Shown: positions 14,001 through 29,000 of the stretch, piece by piece
Layout: every line of letters starts with the position of its first letter
How positions within the stretch are numbered: the first letter of the stretch is position 1
DNA from: Malurus cyaneus samueli
Lineage: Eukaryota; Chordata; Aves; Passeriformes; Maluridae
Reading direction: 5' to 3'
DNA length: 64,000 bases
NCBI GenBank assembly: GCA_009741485.1
Contig: CM019218.1
Span: 40,963,894 to 41,027,893 of the forward strand
Notes under the pieces: model-generated
Databases searched by the model: none
The model's input: only the letters and a program-made list of their open reading frames with translations
Told to the model about the DNA's origin: nothing
Position numbers and translations under genes: made by a program

Positions 14001-17000
14001 AAAATAACTTTCTTCCTCAACTTTTAAATAATTAAAATTATCCTCACAAATGAGAAAAACAGCTCTCACATCTCTTCCAACATTTTTATATTGTTGTGAG
14101 GTAATCCAGGCAATAAGAAAGCCTAGCAATGAGCAAAGGCTACTTGCCAGAAGAATTATTATTTTGAAGCAGTATCACTGACTATACCATCAGAATATAC
14201 CTGAGGTAATAACAACTTAGTAATAATAGTAATAGTAATAATACTTAGTAATAATAACTTAGATAAATGTTTGCTTATAACTAAAAGAAATATGATGCAA
14301 CAAAGAATAGATGGACGATCTTGACAATTGCTTTAGTCTGCTGACAAAGCAACTACTGTGATTTGCAGATGTTGTGGATCCACTGCAGCAAATGGACTTT
14401 TATGAAAAAGTTCTCATTTTTACAGTTCACAGCACAGACAGTGAAGAGAAGTTTACCTGGAAACCTAAAAAACCATGACAATAAGCAATACAGAATTACC
14501 AGCTTTACTATGATCACATTAATATCTGCACATAGACTCACAAAATACTTTCCTTGTCTCCTTGGCAGTTTACTATTAAAATATTTTTTTAAGTCAATTA
14601 TTTGCTTACCTTCAGAGTAACTGCAGTTGCCTTGATAATAAAATCATTTACAGATACTTTAATGTCATCTGCAAAAAGAAACAGAAAAGCTAAAAAAAAA
14701 GGACAACCAACAGTATTGTTCATAGGATTTGTTTATCAGCATTTGTGTGATGACAAGATTCCAGTGATTCAGCAGGTTTACTTCTTTGAAGCATTGCCAG
14801 AAAGTCACTGATCTTCAGACTCCAGTACTAAAAGCAAGAAAAACTTTTCTCCCCCTTGGGACAAATGGTGTATCATCATAAAAAAATCTCACACAGAGAC
14901 ACTCAGGAGAGTTTCAGGAGACTGAAACTGATAGCTAAAATCAAGAGTGACAGCAGTAGCAAGGGTAATAGATACAATGCAGATTATACCACAAGATTAC
15001 CCCAAAATGCATGATACTTATATAATACTAAACTCACCATTCTCCCAATTAAAGAAAACTTCATTATTCTCTTACAATCATCAGTGCTGTCAGCCAAACA
15101 GATCAAGCAGCAAAACTGCTTAATTTTCAAATCTGGTTTATGACATGTAACACATATACCTTTAAAAATATTTTTGCAAGGGAAAATTATTTACAGATAA
15201 TTATATCAAATGGAACATTCTTAAGTCATCACAAATTTAGAGGAACGAACCAAGTATCCACTTACCACACAACTGGCCTGCAACATTTGCCATGATTAGT
15301 AATCTATGTATAAGAGGAGAGGCAGCATTCCAACATAACATAATGGAATTTGCAATTACTATGCTGCACTGACAGAATTTCACATCAGACAAACGTGCAT
15401 CTTGGTCATCATTATACACTGGTTTCCATTTACATACTACATTCCTAACCCTAAACAAAAATGTCACTGTCCAGTAAGAGAGCATGTCTGATCCATGTCT
15501 GATAATATTTTACCCTACATCACTGAAGTTTATAGCAGTAAAAAATACCGTAATTTCCATCACAGCAAACAAAAATCTACCAAGACAACCTCTGCAATTC
15601 AATTTCATGCAACAACATATGGCTTTTCCACCGCTACATTTAAAGAAAATGCTCACTAAGAATCCACAGCAGCAGGAGAGGTGTGAAAAATTTCAAGTTA
15701 GTACTCCTAAGACAATTTTTGGTACATTCCTTATGAACTGCTGCCGTTTAAACAAAATACCAGCATCATAAAATGTCTTTGGCATTAACTTGCAAATAAG
15801 ATATCATTAGAAAAAAAAAAAATCAGGTAGAAAGATGATCTGGGTACTGTTGTATTAAAAATTAGTCACTCAAAACTCCAGAAGCAGCTCCTGTACCATC
15901 ATCTAAAAGCTCTAAATATATCAGTAGAATTTAAGATCACACAAACAGATAAACAAGCATGGCCTAGTCACCAGTACAGAACAGTTGGCCTCAGTTTCTC
16001 AATCAGTATAGCAATAAAAATGTAAATTAAAACTATCCTACTATGTTATTCTGAATGCAGATTTCACATGGATTTGGCAAGCTACCATTTGAAACTGTAA
16101 GTTTTCAATTTCAAATCATGACTGCAATGATGAAGCTTTAAATCAACACTTAAAGTGTCTCAGACCTACTATTATTCATTTTTCATTCTTGTGATAATGA
16201 GGTAATGAGGATAAACATCTCAAAGCTGAACTGTTGAGAACAAACAACATAAATAGTACCAGAAAAAAGGACTAGCTGAACAACACTAAAAAGAGTCCCC
16301 CGGAAATTGCTTATGTACCTTTCTCTTGTGCAGACAGGCACATCCTCCCATGAATGTCTTATGTCTTTAGCATTAATCTTTGGTCTTTAAAAAAAAAGGA
16401 TAGCAGGAGAAACCACCCCACTGTTTCTTCACTTTATAAAATAACAGGCCTTCAGATTTTTTCATCCAAGTCACAGACTTAGTACCAGTCTATGAGGATC
16501 ATGTCTGCATGTCTCCAGCACCAAACAGCGCTTCACTAATTGCTTATGCAGCCTGAACATTGTGGAAAATGAGACTTCAAAGTGCTGTGTTAGTCGGCAA
16601 AGTAACACCTTAGTCTTCCTTGTATCCTGACAAGTTGTCCAATTCAATAATTGTCAGGAACTACAGCTTAAGTCCAACATACCAAATACTGACAAAAAAA
16701 ATTTGAATGCATAGTGGTCGGCCCATACAAAATCTACACCTTCTGGAGAAGTTGATGTAAACAAGACAAATTATACATTAGTATAACCACATTAGTATTA
16801 CCACATGTTAAAGTAAATCAGACTACTAACCTTTGGCCAATTCTTTCCTTAATTTCAAAACAGCATCAATGGCACAGTCAGCAGCAGCATATGCATGAGG
16901 TATGGTAGTTTTAGACTCTGTTAATCTCTTAGCAATAACTCTTCGGATGTTGCTAGCTGGGATTTCTGTGAAAGTGCCCTGAAAGAAATCACATGCTGCA

Positions 17001-20000
17001 TATTAAATATCAGGAGGGCAAACATACTTGGCTGAAACAGTACTCCAGCATTTGTGCATTATCATCAGTGACTCCTGCCCATTTCAACTAACCTCTAGGA
17101 ATCCAAAAGTGATACATTCCAACTACTGAAATTAGTATGACTAAAGACATTGAGTATTCTAGTCTATTCCTATTAACTGGGAGTGACACAAGTTTTACAG
17201 AATAGTTCCAGAATATTTTCAGTATAGAATTAACCCTTTTTCAAAAAAGCCCCCAAACAAGTATTGAGGCATTAATTTTCAGCCAGAGCATATATGCACT
17301 ATTCCATTTTACAGACCTTGGCATATTGCTCAGATTATGCTTTGTTCCATTCAAATTATTATAGAACATTTCCTCAGTAAGCTACTGTTTTCTCAGTTCC
17401 CTGAGTAGTTCCTTAGGACAGGCTATATTGCATCTTTCTGTTATTTTTCTCTCTCCTTCCAGATATGTACAATAATGTTATAGTGGCCAACTTCTTCCTA
17501 GAAGCAAGTCAACTTGCAAGAAATCTCTTAAAACATTAGTGACTACAGAAAGAATAAATGACATTGTAATACATTATTTTCTATACTTAATCTTTAGCAC
17601 ATATCCCTTGAACATTCATAGAATCCTTAGTACATACTCAATAATCATAGAGACAATAAAGTGCAATATGTATGTTCTGGTGCAATCACAGAAATGCTTT
17701 ATTCTGTAATGGATCTAAGTCTGAGCTTCTGTTCTTTGGTTCTTTGTACAGTGGAAAAAAAAAGGCAGCATTTTCTGAATATTATGAATTGGAGCTACAT
17801 TGTAAACTTCAGCCTAAAAAGATACATCACATTTAGTTCTAAAACCAGAAAATGTTTTTCACAAAAGCTTTCCAATTTCTACTAATGTGTATTCCAGAAA
17901 GAGCATTTATTCTTAAAAAAAAAAAAAAAAACCAAAACCAATTTCTGGTATTTCTAACATTTCAATTTAAAATAGAAACTCATTTAGGTTCTAGATTTTG
18001 CAAAATTACTCTCCAAGGCAACCACCAAGAAACCTTTTCCTTCCTCACTTCTTGACAACTCATTAATGGACACTTACATCTTGCAGGAAAGCAAACCAAT
18101 CAAGTACAGTAAAAATACATTATCCTTCTAGTTTCTCCAAGGCCTGCCAATACACATTTTTTCATCGCTTCAATTTGCATGCTACACAAAATAGTGTGCA
18201 GACCATAATTTCAAGCATTTCACACTTTTAATTACATCATCTTAGAATCACTGAAACATACTAAAAACTGCACATGACTGAGCTTGACATCTGGCTGACT
18301 TTAGTTTCCTTCCTTTCACCAGACCTAGAAATCTCAGAGCTACTCAAGTAGTTATTGCACTGTTGAGCTCTAGAAATGCTGAAATCTTAGCAGAAGTGTT
18401 ACCAGTGCAGCAGGCTGTCCTGGAGTAGAAACTGGTGGAATTGCTGGTCTTGGATAAGGAGAAGTCACAGCTGTTGCTATTGAAGGAGAAGGCACTGCAG
18501 CAGGAGCTGGAGAAATTCCAGGTTTCAATTCACTGGGTTTACCTTTCTGCTTCTCTTGCAGAAGTTTGAGAGCATCCCTGGTGAAATATTGACAACAAAG
18601 AAACTATTTAACAATTCCCTAAGTATTACTATTCCATCACTTATTCTATTTAATTAGTCACTTCTGTACATTTAAATTTCTGTTGTCAAACCAAACGTTA
18701 AGAAGGTGATTATTATTAAATGATACTAATTTTGTGTTGCCTTTGTGGTATCTTTTTAGTAAATTTGCATTAACTTACATGAATAAAAGGGCCTGAATAC
18801 ACAGGATTTTACACTGTAACAGCTACCATCAGCAAATCTCCATGTTGTGGGCACAGTGTGACAGACATGAACGACTCCCATCACTAAGCCACCGCTCTAT
18901 GTCTACTCTAGGTGCACTGCATTCATAGAGCAACAAGCTGAAGATCAGCACCTAAGAGGCTAAACAGGAATAACTGCATTTGCACCACCACTGCCAACTG
19001 CAAGGCAAATGAGCTGTACATCTCCTGCAGATCTCTCTCTCTCTATGCTCCAGATCTGCTAACAAAATCCTGTATCACATATCCCAGATAAATCTCTATC
19101 ACTTCATGGAGATACAGCATGTACACAAAGGTTTTATTCCACAAATTGGCAGAGGAAGTTAAAATAAATTAAAAATCAGCCCTACTATGGTTTTGAAACA
19201 CAAGCCATAAATACCAAACAAAGCTATCTAATTTCAGTACATTACTGCTTGAGAGACTATTCTTGAGTGAGAGCCAAGAGTTTGTTATGAAATTTTTATG
19301 GAAAGAACAAAATCTCAGAACATTATGCATTCTTAGTTCTTTCTAAAAAGTAGCACTCAAGCAACAAGAATTGAAAATTGAAAATCTCTGCATAATGCCT
19401 TCTACAATTGCTGACTTCAATTTATTCTTACCTTCAACACATAGTTCAACAAATGATACAGGAAAAAAAGTGAATGAGCTCAAGATAAAATTTTTCCTAA
19501 TTAAAAGTTATTGTTTTCCCAAATTAACATGCTAGCCAAAATTTGTTTCAAAATTGTTTAGTATTTAACACACCTACTATATCAGGGAAAAAAAATCAGA
19601 TTTCACAGAATTAAAATCATTCCCTACCATGACAATTTGAGACATAAAAAGCAATTACATGGTATAATGCAAGTTTTTTGGTAATACATGGTATAATGCA
19701 AGTTTTTTGGTAATATATTAGAAGCCAGCAAAAACTGGTTAAGGGTTTTCACTTGGCAGTCATAAGAGAGACCATATGGTTTTGGTGGTTTTCAGTGTGT
19801 TAGCTGAAAAATGCATTGCCAAAATTAATCTTATTTTTAGATTAAAAGATTCACTCAAGACCTTTTGAAACTTACTTGTATTATACAAAAGACACATATA
19901 AAAATCAAAATTTGTATATATTTGTTAAACATTCATATAAACAGTTTCCCCCCACCAAATCCACATGATTTAACTGATCAAGAAAAACAGGTTCAGCAAT

Positions 20001-23000
20001 GTTATGAATCTCAGGCTTGCAACACTGCAAGCCTGATAACAAGCAGAGTTAGAAAAGGCATCAAAGCAAATAAAATTAAACAGGTTTAAATACAAATCAG
20101 GTAAATAGATAGTTAATTAGAAATGGAAAAGGAAGAGCTGTTCACCTCTTTCCAACAACTCTATAAATTTCTATCAACACAGGACAGTAACAGAGAGAGA
20201 GAGAAGTGGTAACAGACATGGAAGAGTAGCCTGCTTTACAGAAAAGAAATGAGAGTCTGGTAAACACTTATTAAATACAAATATGCCTTACCAAACTGCT
20301 ATTATTAGAAATATGCAGACTGGCAACTCTGCTACATTTCCATTTACCACTGCTACAGAAGTGTGTAGTCTTCTCACTTCATGTTAGCCAAAATGCAGAG
20401 AATGGTGCAAGTAAAGGAAGCATATACTTTTCTTGATATGGACAAGTTAGGTCATGCAGACAGCTAAGAACCACTGAGGATCCAGTGGTGCAACAAGAGA
20501 TCTGTGGATTGACACAAGCTTCCTTTGGTGGCAGTTACTAAGTTGTGCCCAACCCTTTTCACACGTTTCATGTTCCCTTGTCACATGTTTACACCTGTCT
20601 ATTCAATTCACAGATTTCCTGGAAGAAGGAAAATGCTGAGCAGATAATCAGAACACAACAGAACTTCAGAGCACATCAGAAACTTCCAGGTATCAGACTT
20701 ATTGGACTATCAACATTACAGAAAGAACTCCTTCCTCACTCATGGCAGCAGACAAATTGCACACAGCAGAGATCCCACGGGCAGTCTGTACTCCACACAT
20801 GAGTATGCACATGAACTTAACCTCCAGAAATACAGCATTACCTGTGCGTGCTGTGCTTTCTTTGCATGCTGAAAATGCCTAAGCAGTTCAGAGATCCCAA
20901 GACATACTAACTTAACAACAGCTGGGAGGAACACGGCCTCAGAAAAACATAGTTCTCAGTAACCAGCCTTTTCATGGCTGCATTTGTAAATCCCTAGGCC
21001 ACCATTAAATAGAATTGGAAAAGGGCAGTAGTAGGTGAAACAATCCATTTTAATATAGCCCTCCCAAAAAGTGTCTGAGCTGATGAGTAGAAAGATGATA
21101 CAATCTTTGACAGAATTTGGGAGTTACTTCGTACTGGCACACCAATTTTCTAAGACACTTTTGAAGAAAATGATATTAAGTGATATAAGAGAGTATTACT
21201 TAGAAATAATTTTAAAAAGTCTACTGCTGCATAACCACATAAAAATAAAAAATCACACAGAAAACCAACAACAACAAACAGGCAGGAAAAAGACAACAGT
21301 AATTCAACCTTGAACAGACACATGAGAGAAATATAAATAAATAAAAGCATACAGATAAATAAAGTATTGGCTTACTAAGGGAATAGATCGTGACAGAGGA
21401 TGCCAGGAGAGTGGAAGTTCCTACTGCTGTTACAAATTTTACATTGGATTGAATTTAAAGATAGAAAGTTGGGGGAAAGAATCTTGCTTGCTTATGTAAC
21501 TCACTATCTTTGTTTCTCTGGTGAGTGCAGCAAAGGAAGTATTTCCCTGAATATCTGTAGCAGCTCTCTATAAAAAAAATGCACACATTTCATTTCAAAC
21601 CGAATATGATAGCAGAGTCTGTAGGCATCTGAAAGATTAACTCCATTTCAAAAGAATGGCTAGAAAACCCTAGACATTCTTCATCCTAAATTGACATTTC
21701 AAAATCAAATCTTTTGCATGAAAAAAGCAGTTCTAAAAAGAAATGATAGCTAATTCTCATAACTACAGAAAAATCTTTGCTAGAGCTCCATGACAACTAG
21801 GAAATGTTAATTTGTTAACTTAAAGTCCTAGAGGGTTTCCACCTGCCATAGCCTCATTACACACCATAAATTACCATTACACTTGCATAATTAAGATGGA
21901 ACTCTCTCTGCTTATTAGTTGTTACATAGCATATTCTTGCTATTAAATTCCTTATTACATCTCAACTCAGCCAAAGATCATAAGAAAAAAAAAAAAAGCT
22001 TTCAAAAACTGCCTGCTGTTTTTCTGCCTTCAGTTCCAAATTGCACTGACCTGGCCCTGGTTGCCTTTGAATGGAACTAAAATAACAGCAGCCAGCAAAG
22101 TCTGTGTAAGTGAATGATGGCATTTGTCAAAAGGAATAATTCTACTGAGAACAAAACTATTAATTTCTGCCAAAATCCTCACCTCCAATAACATACATGC
22201 TCACGTGAAGAGAATACATCATTTCAAGGCTAAATGCAGTGGACCTTTCATGTTTTTTACACATAACTTCCTCACTCCAAGGCTTGAGTGCCAATCATTA
22301 CATTGGAATACTCAAAAGGTATAATAAACTACTAGAAGCCTGATCATAACAAACCACAGCTTTGTAAATAAACTTTCTTTACATAATAGAGAGAAAAAAA
22401 AGAAAATGAGAGAAAAACAGAATGATGGAATTTCTTATTTCATTGCTCTCCCCAACCTAATAAAAATGGGTAAAAATGAAATCCTGACAGGTTTCAGAAC
22501 TGAACTCCAGCAAAAAAAGCAAAATATCCAAACTCCCCAAAGAAAAGGAGTTGAAGAAAACAGGTCGCTGATATTTTATTTAGGCTCTGTATGCATCTTG
22601 GGTAGCAAAATTCTTGAGATCCACAGTGGTAGCTAACAGTGGTGCTTAGGAGGCAATAATCTGCACTAGGCTGAGCCACAGGAAATGTGACAGCAGTACC
22701 ACACACTTAAGACCTGAAGACCACCAATACATGTTTTGAGTTTTTTCTAATTAAAGAATTCTTCAAATATTTCCTAACCCATTCTCTCTGTCTTTTCAAC
22801 AGGTTTTTCACATTTAACTAAGCCCATCCATAGCAAAAAATGCAAGAAAGACATGGCTTTTTTAAGAATCAAACTTTAATCTAATGGAGATTACTCTAGC
22901 ATCAAAAGTTGTAGGTTTACCAAATGATCTACATACTCTTTAGTGAAGATTCCTCGAGGCCCAGTAGGTGTAACATTGATTGGATCTAGTCCATGTGTCT

Positions 23001-26000
23001 CCATAATGTTGCGAGCTGCAGGACTTAAACGAACCCTGAAGAAATGAGGAGGGAAAAATTATTTAAATAGTACGATGAACTTGTTTCATTTAATGTACAT
23101 CACAAGAAACTACATTTCTCTCTGATCAGCTACAAAGCAGAGTACACTGCTACAGTGTACACAGTGCACCTTAAAAAGATTTGCTTTCTGAAACGAGGAG
23201 AAAAGCCAACATCTAGAGAAACTACTTTAGAATACTTAGATAAAAAAATAACAATATACTCATAAAAGAATTTGGTCTCAAGTCTTTCCACAAAATCTCC
23301 CAGTCATTATTTCCTTTAGGAGACTATATTCACACCTCACTGAATTTTAAGAATGGTCCATTATGCCCTTGCCAAAATAACCTCATGTGATCACTTGGTT
23401 CCAACCATGCTGATACATCTCTAACAGCTGCAGTGAAACAGCACTTCTGATGTTCTTTGGTACTAAAATGAAAGACATAATCCTTCCAGGGATCCTTTCA
23501 GTGGATCATCCTCCTACTACAGGTAATGCCTGGGCAATGACCTCAATTAGTCGCCTTCTACTTGAATGAGAAAAGCCTAAATGTGGGCAGCATCTATAAC
23601 ACAACATTCAAGGCAGAAAAGGTAATGAGGTTTGGGGAAAAAAAATAAATAAGCACAAGTAAGGAGTGATACCTCCAAACAGGATATATCCTGCGACACG
23701 AAGCAGTGATTTATGGATTATGGTTACCTGACTAATACTGTGGCTGGCTCCCCCTCCAAGTTATTTTCAATGCTTAGAGCACCAACAGATCCAAACAGAA
23801 CTAACAAAGAGCACATAAACCTACTTTTTTAAGTTTTTCACATTCCAGCTATAAAAATGAGAGTAATTTTTTCTAACATTAATAATGCAAGAGCTTGGAA
23901 GGTTTTTGGAGTGTGCTATTTGTTTATTTTTTCTCCCAAAATGAATAGAAAATAAGTTCTAAGTATACTTAGCAGCTGATGCATAAGCACTAGTGTTCAT
24001 TCAACTTCTTTCCAATTGTAACCTTAGAGTCCTTCATAAATCAATTGCATGACAAAATAAGAGCCCATTTAATACTAATAAAATTATGTCATTTCAATTG
24101 ACTTATCTGTCTTACAAACAAAGAAATATTCTAGGTATGCAAGGTTTATCACCTCACTCATACTGAAACACTCTCAAACTACCAACCTACTGCTAGGTAA
24201 AAAGGGACAGAAGATTTTTCTTGGTTCAGGTCTACTGATCTAATGAAGAGCTCCATTTCATAACAAACAGAGACTTACTGCAATTTCCCAGGCTGATGCT
24301 GCAGTTTAGGAGGTGCTGAAACTGAAGGACCTGCAGGAGCTGTGGCAGGTGCTGGTGCTGGTGGAGCCGCAGAAGGTGCATCACCAGCATCAGCTGGTAT
24401 TTCCACTTGCTTCCAGTCCTGTCCTTCCTCTACCAGCAGACCAATTAGTGAGCCCAAGCGGACATTTTTACTTCCTTCCTCTGCCTAAATTTAAGGCAAT
24501 GAGAACATTAAGTTGCATATTAAGTTGCATATTACTCTGTCTACTCTAAAATGACTAAATCAGCAGATGTGAAAGTTTCAGGCATCTTAATGACAATTCA
24601 TCAGTCATATATCCCAAGATATATCCCATTTTATTGCTACTATTAATAAGATATTTCAAGACTGAAATTAATTATAATTGCTATTATAAAGTTAGGAACA
24701 TTAACCTAAGCCCCAAATCCCATACATCTTAAGTTAGCATTCAGAAATCAAAATAACTTTTTATACAGGCAGCCTTTGCAGCTCAGAACTAGAACAGAAA
24801 CAGAAAAATTGTTACAATTTTGTTTAAGTTTTCATCGCCCGGATTTTTGGGTCACTGCTACATTTTCATTACTCACAATAAAAAAAACCTCTGCATAAAC
24901 TTCAATGAACCCTAGATTCTCTGATGTAGAAAGAGCTGAAGTAAGTAGAAGGACTTGATGGCTCTGAGATGAGAGACTGAGCACAAGCCAACAGTGTGGA
25001 TTTGCAGCCCAGAAAGGTAAATACTGGAGTGTGGCCAGTAGGGCAAGGGAAATGATTCTCCTCCTCTACTCCACTTTTGTGAAACCCCACCTGGAGTGCT
25101 CCGTGTCTGGGGTCCTCAACACAAGTCATGGACCTGTTAAGAGTGGTCCAGAAGGCTGAAGCACTTCTACAAAGAGAGGCTGACAGAGCTGGGCTTGTTC
25201 AGCCTGGAGAAGAGAAGGCTGCAGAGAGACATTATAGCAGCCTTCCAATACCTACAAGGAGCTTATAAAAGGGAGGGAGGAGGCCTTTTTATACAGGCAG
25301 GACAAGGGGCAACAGTTTTACAATCTAAGAGGGCAGGTTTAGATTTGAAAAAAATTCTTTAATCAAAGGTGGTGAAGCACTGAATCAGATTGCCCATATG
25401 GGTTGTGGATGCTCTATTCCTGGAAGCATTAAGAGCCAGGTTGCATGAGGCCCTGGGCAACCTCATCTAGTGACTGGCATCCCTGCTAAGGGATTAGAAT
25501 GAGATGATCTTTAAGGTCCCTTACAATCCAAACCATTCTATGATTCTATGTAGCCAAGAAGAGTCAGAAAAATCCTTACCCAGCTGACAAACCAACAAAG
25601 CACAGGTGACCATGACAGGCAGAAAAAATTGGAGATTAACTGCACTGAGAAATCAAATTCCCTTGGAGCTTTTGCCACTGCAGCATAGTGCTTTAGTCAC
25701 AAACAAATACATACTAACGTAAATGCTTATTTCCTCCACTAAGAAGAAAAGTGGACAGAACTTATGCTGGCTCATTCTGCAGGGGAATATTTATTTGCTA
25801 TGGTTCCCATACCAATCCTCATTTAGGCCATGAATGTGAAAATGGTAGTAGATACTAATATTAGGGAAACTTACCTGTCTAACCATCCAGGAGCCATTCT
25901 GGCACTCACAGTCCCACCACATGAGCTGGGACCAAAGCCCCTTCACAGTGGGAAGCTCCAATGACCCCACAAGTGCCCCTCTTGTCTCCCTGCACACACA

Positions 26001-29000
26001 TTCAGACAGAGTTTACTCACTGGGCTTCCCATAGCAGAATCTCAGACACCTGTATCCCTACAGCAATTTTAATTGTGGACCAGCAGCACAAAACTAGCTC
26101 GAGCTGGTGCCTTTTACACCGTCACAGTCTGTGCCCCCAGTGTGGGGTCTTCCTGCTGAGCCTTGGCTCCTCCTGTGTCCAACTGTCTGGTCCCTTGGCT
26201 GGTGACACAGGTCCCTGTGCCCCTTGCTGTACAAAGAGTCAGCACCAGGTCATGGCCATTTTCTGGGACTCCCACCATGTCCCCCATTCAGGCACAACCT
26301 GCAGCTCCCACTGCAGCTGCACACCCAGTACAACCTCTAAGTCTATTCCTTAACAACTAATTACAGGTCTTCAACTATCAATAATTAATTATCTGTTTTG
26401 TTCCAAATTGAACTGTAAATAATTTTAGAAAAAAAATCAGTGTTAATTTAAGAAGCAACTCTACTGACAGAATAATCATCATTCTGAAATTACTGTTCTA
26501 ATGTTTCATTCAGTTATTTAATCTTTTACTGCCTCTTACACTGAATCAGATGTGATCATTAAAGACCTATTCAGATAGAGAAGAAATACATATGAGTTTC
26601 TATTTTACTGTTAGCCCACTCTTTCTTAAACCATACATAGATTATACAGTTAAGAAAAACAAAGAAGGGTTACAGAAGTTGAATTAATTTAACCTAATAA
26701 ACCTTTTAGTTTTGAATGCAAAACCCAAAGCATTAAGCAGATTGTGCTTATTTGACCCAAGTTTTCCATACTGAACTCAGTCAAGATGGTTCAGAATTGA
26801 AGCTGGCATCAAAAGGCATAACATTTTTGTCTCATTTCTTTTGGAAGTCAGTAAAATTCAGCCAGATGCTAGCTGGGAGCCACAAAACATTCTTAAATTC
26901 CCATCAACTACATCACATCTGAAATTTCTGAGTGGCCTTCGGAGGGACAGTCTTTTCAATAGGTAATCATCACCCCATCCATAAACCTGACATAGCTCAT
27001 TTCATAAACCTTACACAAACACTTACTGAACACCCAATACAGAGCAGAAATATCCACCAGATACTGCAGAAAGACAATCTAAAATCACACCTGAGCTAGG
27101 CAAAAAAGAAAAAAAACCCATAAATTTTCTGATCTTACTTCTGTCTTATTTCAGTTTCTAAAACACCAGGTTTTTCCCACACTTTTTAGGAGACTTAATA
27201 AAAGCCTGTCTATACTGTACTCTAATTCTTAGGCCCACCATTTCCAGATCCCAAGGATTAAAAGAATACATAAAAGACTGGGTTTGCATTGTAATCTGTT
27301 CATGTTGCTCTAATAAAGCTGCCTCTCTTTTCTTTTTCTGAAAGACATTATAGCTATTTTCTACCTCCTTCTCAGGTTCAGTTCTTGGCATAGGATTGTT
27401 ACTGGAAGACATGGATATAACAAAGGCTGAATGTCACTGCTCCATGACACTGATATAGCTGTATGGAAGCTATGCAGCTGCTGGAAAGTCTGGCTTTGAT
27501 CTATCAAAGAACATGCCACAAGAGCAATACAAATAAATTTTGAAATTTGCAATTAAAGAAACTTAGCAAATTTTTAAAAAATATCTTTCTAGGATTAATT
27601 CTTTAATACTCTTGACAAAGAATCCCCATATCTCTTCCTCACTTAATCTAACAAAGCAGTGTCTCCAAATGCAGAATAGGTTGCACAAGATTTTGTCACG
27701 GCTATTAGGGGCAAACTGATTTTCAGAAACATTCAAAATGGAAGAAGAGAGAATAAAAATAATGAAAGCACTGTACATTATTTAAATAATTGCATGGAGA
27801 TTAAAAATACGTTTAAAAATACATTTGATGTGAGACTTCATTATGGGGTAGCAGAACAGATCCTCTGATACTTCTTAAATGCGTTGCTCCACAGTTGAAC
27901 ACAAAAACTCAGAAGTTTCAAAGTACTACAAAAAGACTGAAGATCTGGGAAAAAAATGCTATTTAGCAATGCAATTAAAAGAAGGGAAAAGATTTTAAAG
28001 GCTCTTACTTGTCCACATACACTAGTAATGTAATAATGCTTAAATGCAAGTTATCCTGTAGGAATTAAACACCGATGAAAGTATTTGTAAGCTTTCACAG
28101 AGTTCACTCACAGCTGAGTTCCAGCTTATATCCCCCATACTCCCTAACCAGCCCCGACATATCCTGAAGCTTTCACTTTTGCAAAGGATGTTACATTTGC
28201 TGATATAAAAAGGATACTTAACAGAACATCACTTCTTAAATGCTGCCACACAGGAAACTACTCTCCCTTTTCTGTTTTTGCAAAGGATAACTGTACAAAT
28301 ACAGGCCGATGTAAAAAAATGCAACTGTAGCAGAGACAGGAAGTCTAATATACCAATCTAAAAAGCTTTTGTAATAGCAACAGAAACATGTGTCTCGATG
28401 TGTGTAGGGTAGAATTTTCTCATGGCTCCAGGAATTAGTTTGTACCCATGCGCATTCTGCTGTTTCCTAAGTAGCTGTTTTGCAATTAATAACAATGTGC
28501 CTAATATACATAATTATGTGATCTACACTACATGATTAGATACTCCATAGATGAGACCTCCCTGACCAAATTATGTAATATTTACTACAAGTACATATAT
28601 CTCCTGTTTTTATTTATGTTATTCAAAATTCTTCAAATTCAGCCTATTTAATTATTGTGGAGGGAGAGAAGAAACAGCTGCAATACACCACCAGCACAAA
28701 AATGAGATTGGAAAGTTTCCAACTCAAAGCAGCTCTTGTTCTTTATATTAAGCTTAATCAATCTAATTTTGATAGAGGAAAATATTAACTTCTCCAAGAA
28801 CTGATGGTCAGCCCATCTTGTATTACAGTCCACCCTGAATGACAAGCACAACAGAATCTAATACAGAGACAACACATCCTGGATGAAGTACCATGCAAAA
28901 TTCCATATTACACTGAGTTACAGTTACAAGGGGAAGGGCTGTCATGAACCACATACCAATAGTCTGGTACACATGTGGAACAAATAGAGCATTTATTTCC

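Larger units (their letters stand above)
12316..16830 (-). other. PDHX: PDHX introns 7 and 8 (around exon 8)
   Basis: Intron 8 (12316-14609) and intron 7 (14669-16830) are AT-rich and show only the trinucleotide tract near 14.2 kb. A 140-codon open frame at 12515-12937 looks like chance. Confidence 0.65.
16979..22936 (-). other. PDHX: PDHX introns 5 and 6 (around exon 6)
   Basis: Intron 6 (16979-18402) holds a poly(A) run. Intron 5 (18578-22936) holds the 29-bp duplication and the 11-bp hairpin. No CR1 or other mobile element recognised. Confidence 0.65.
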
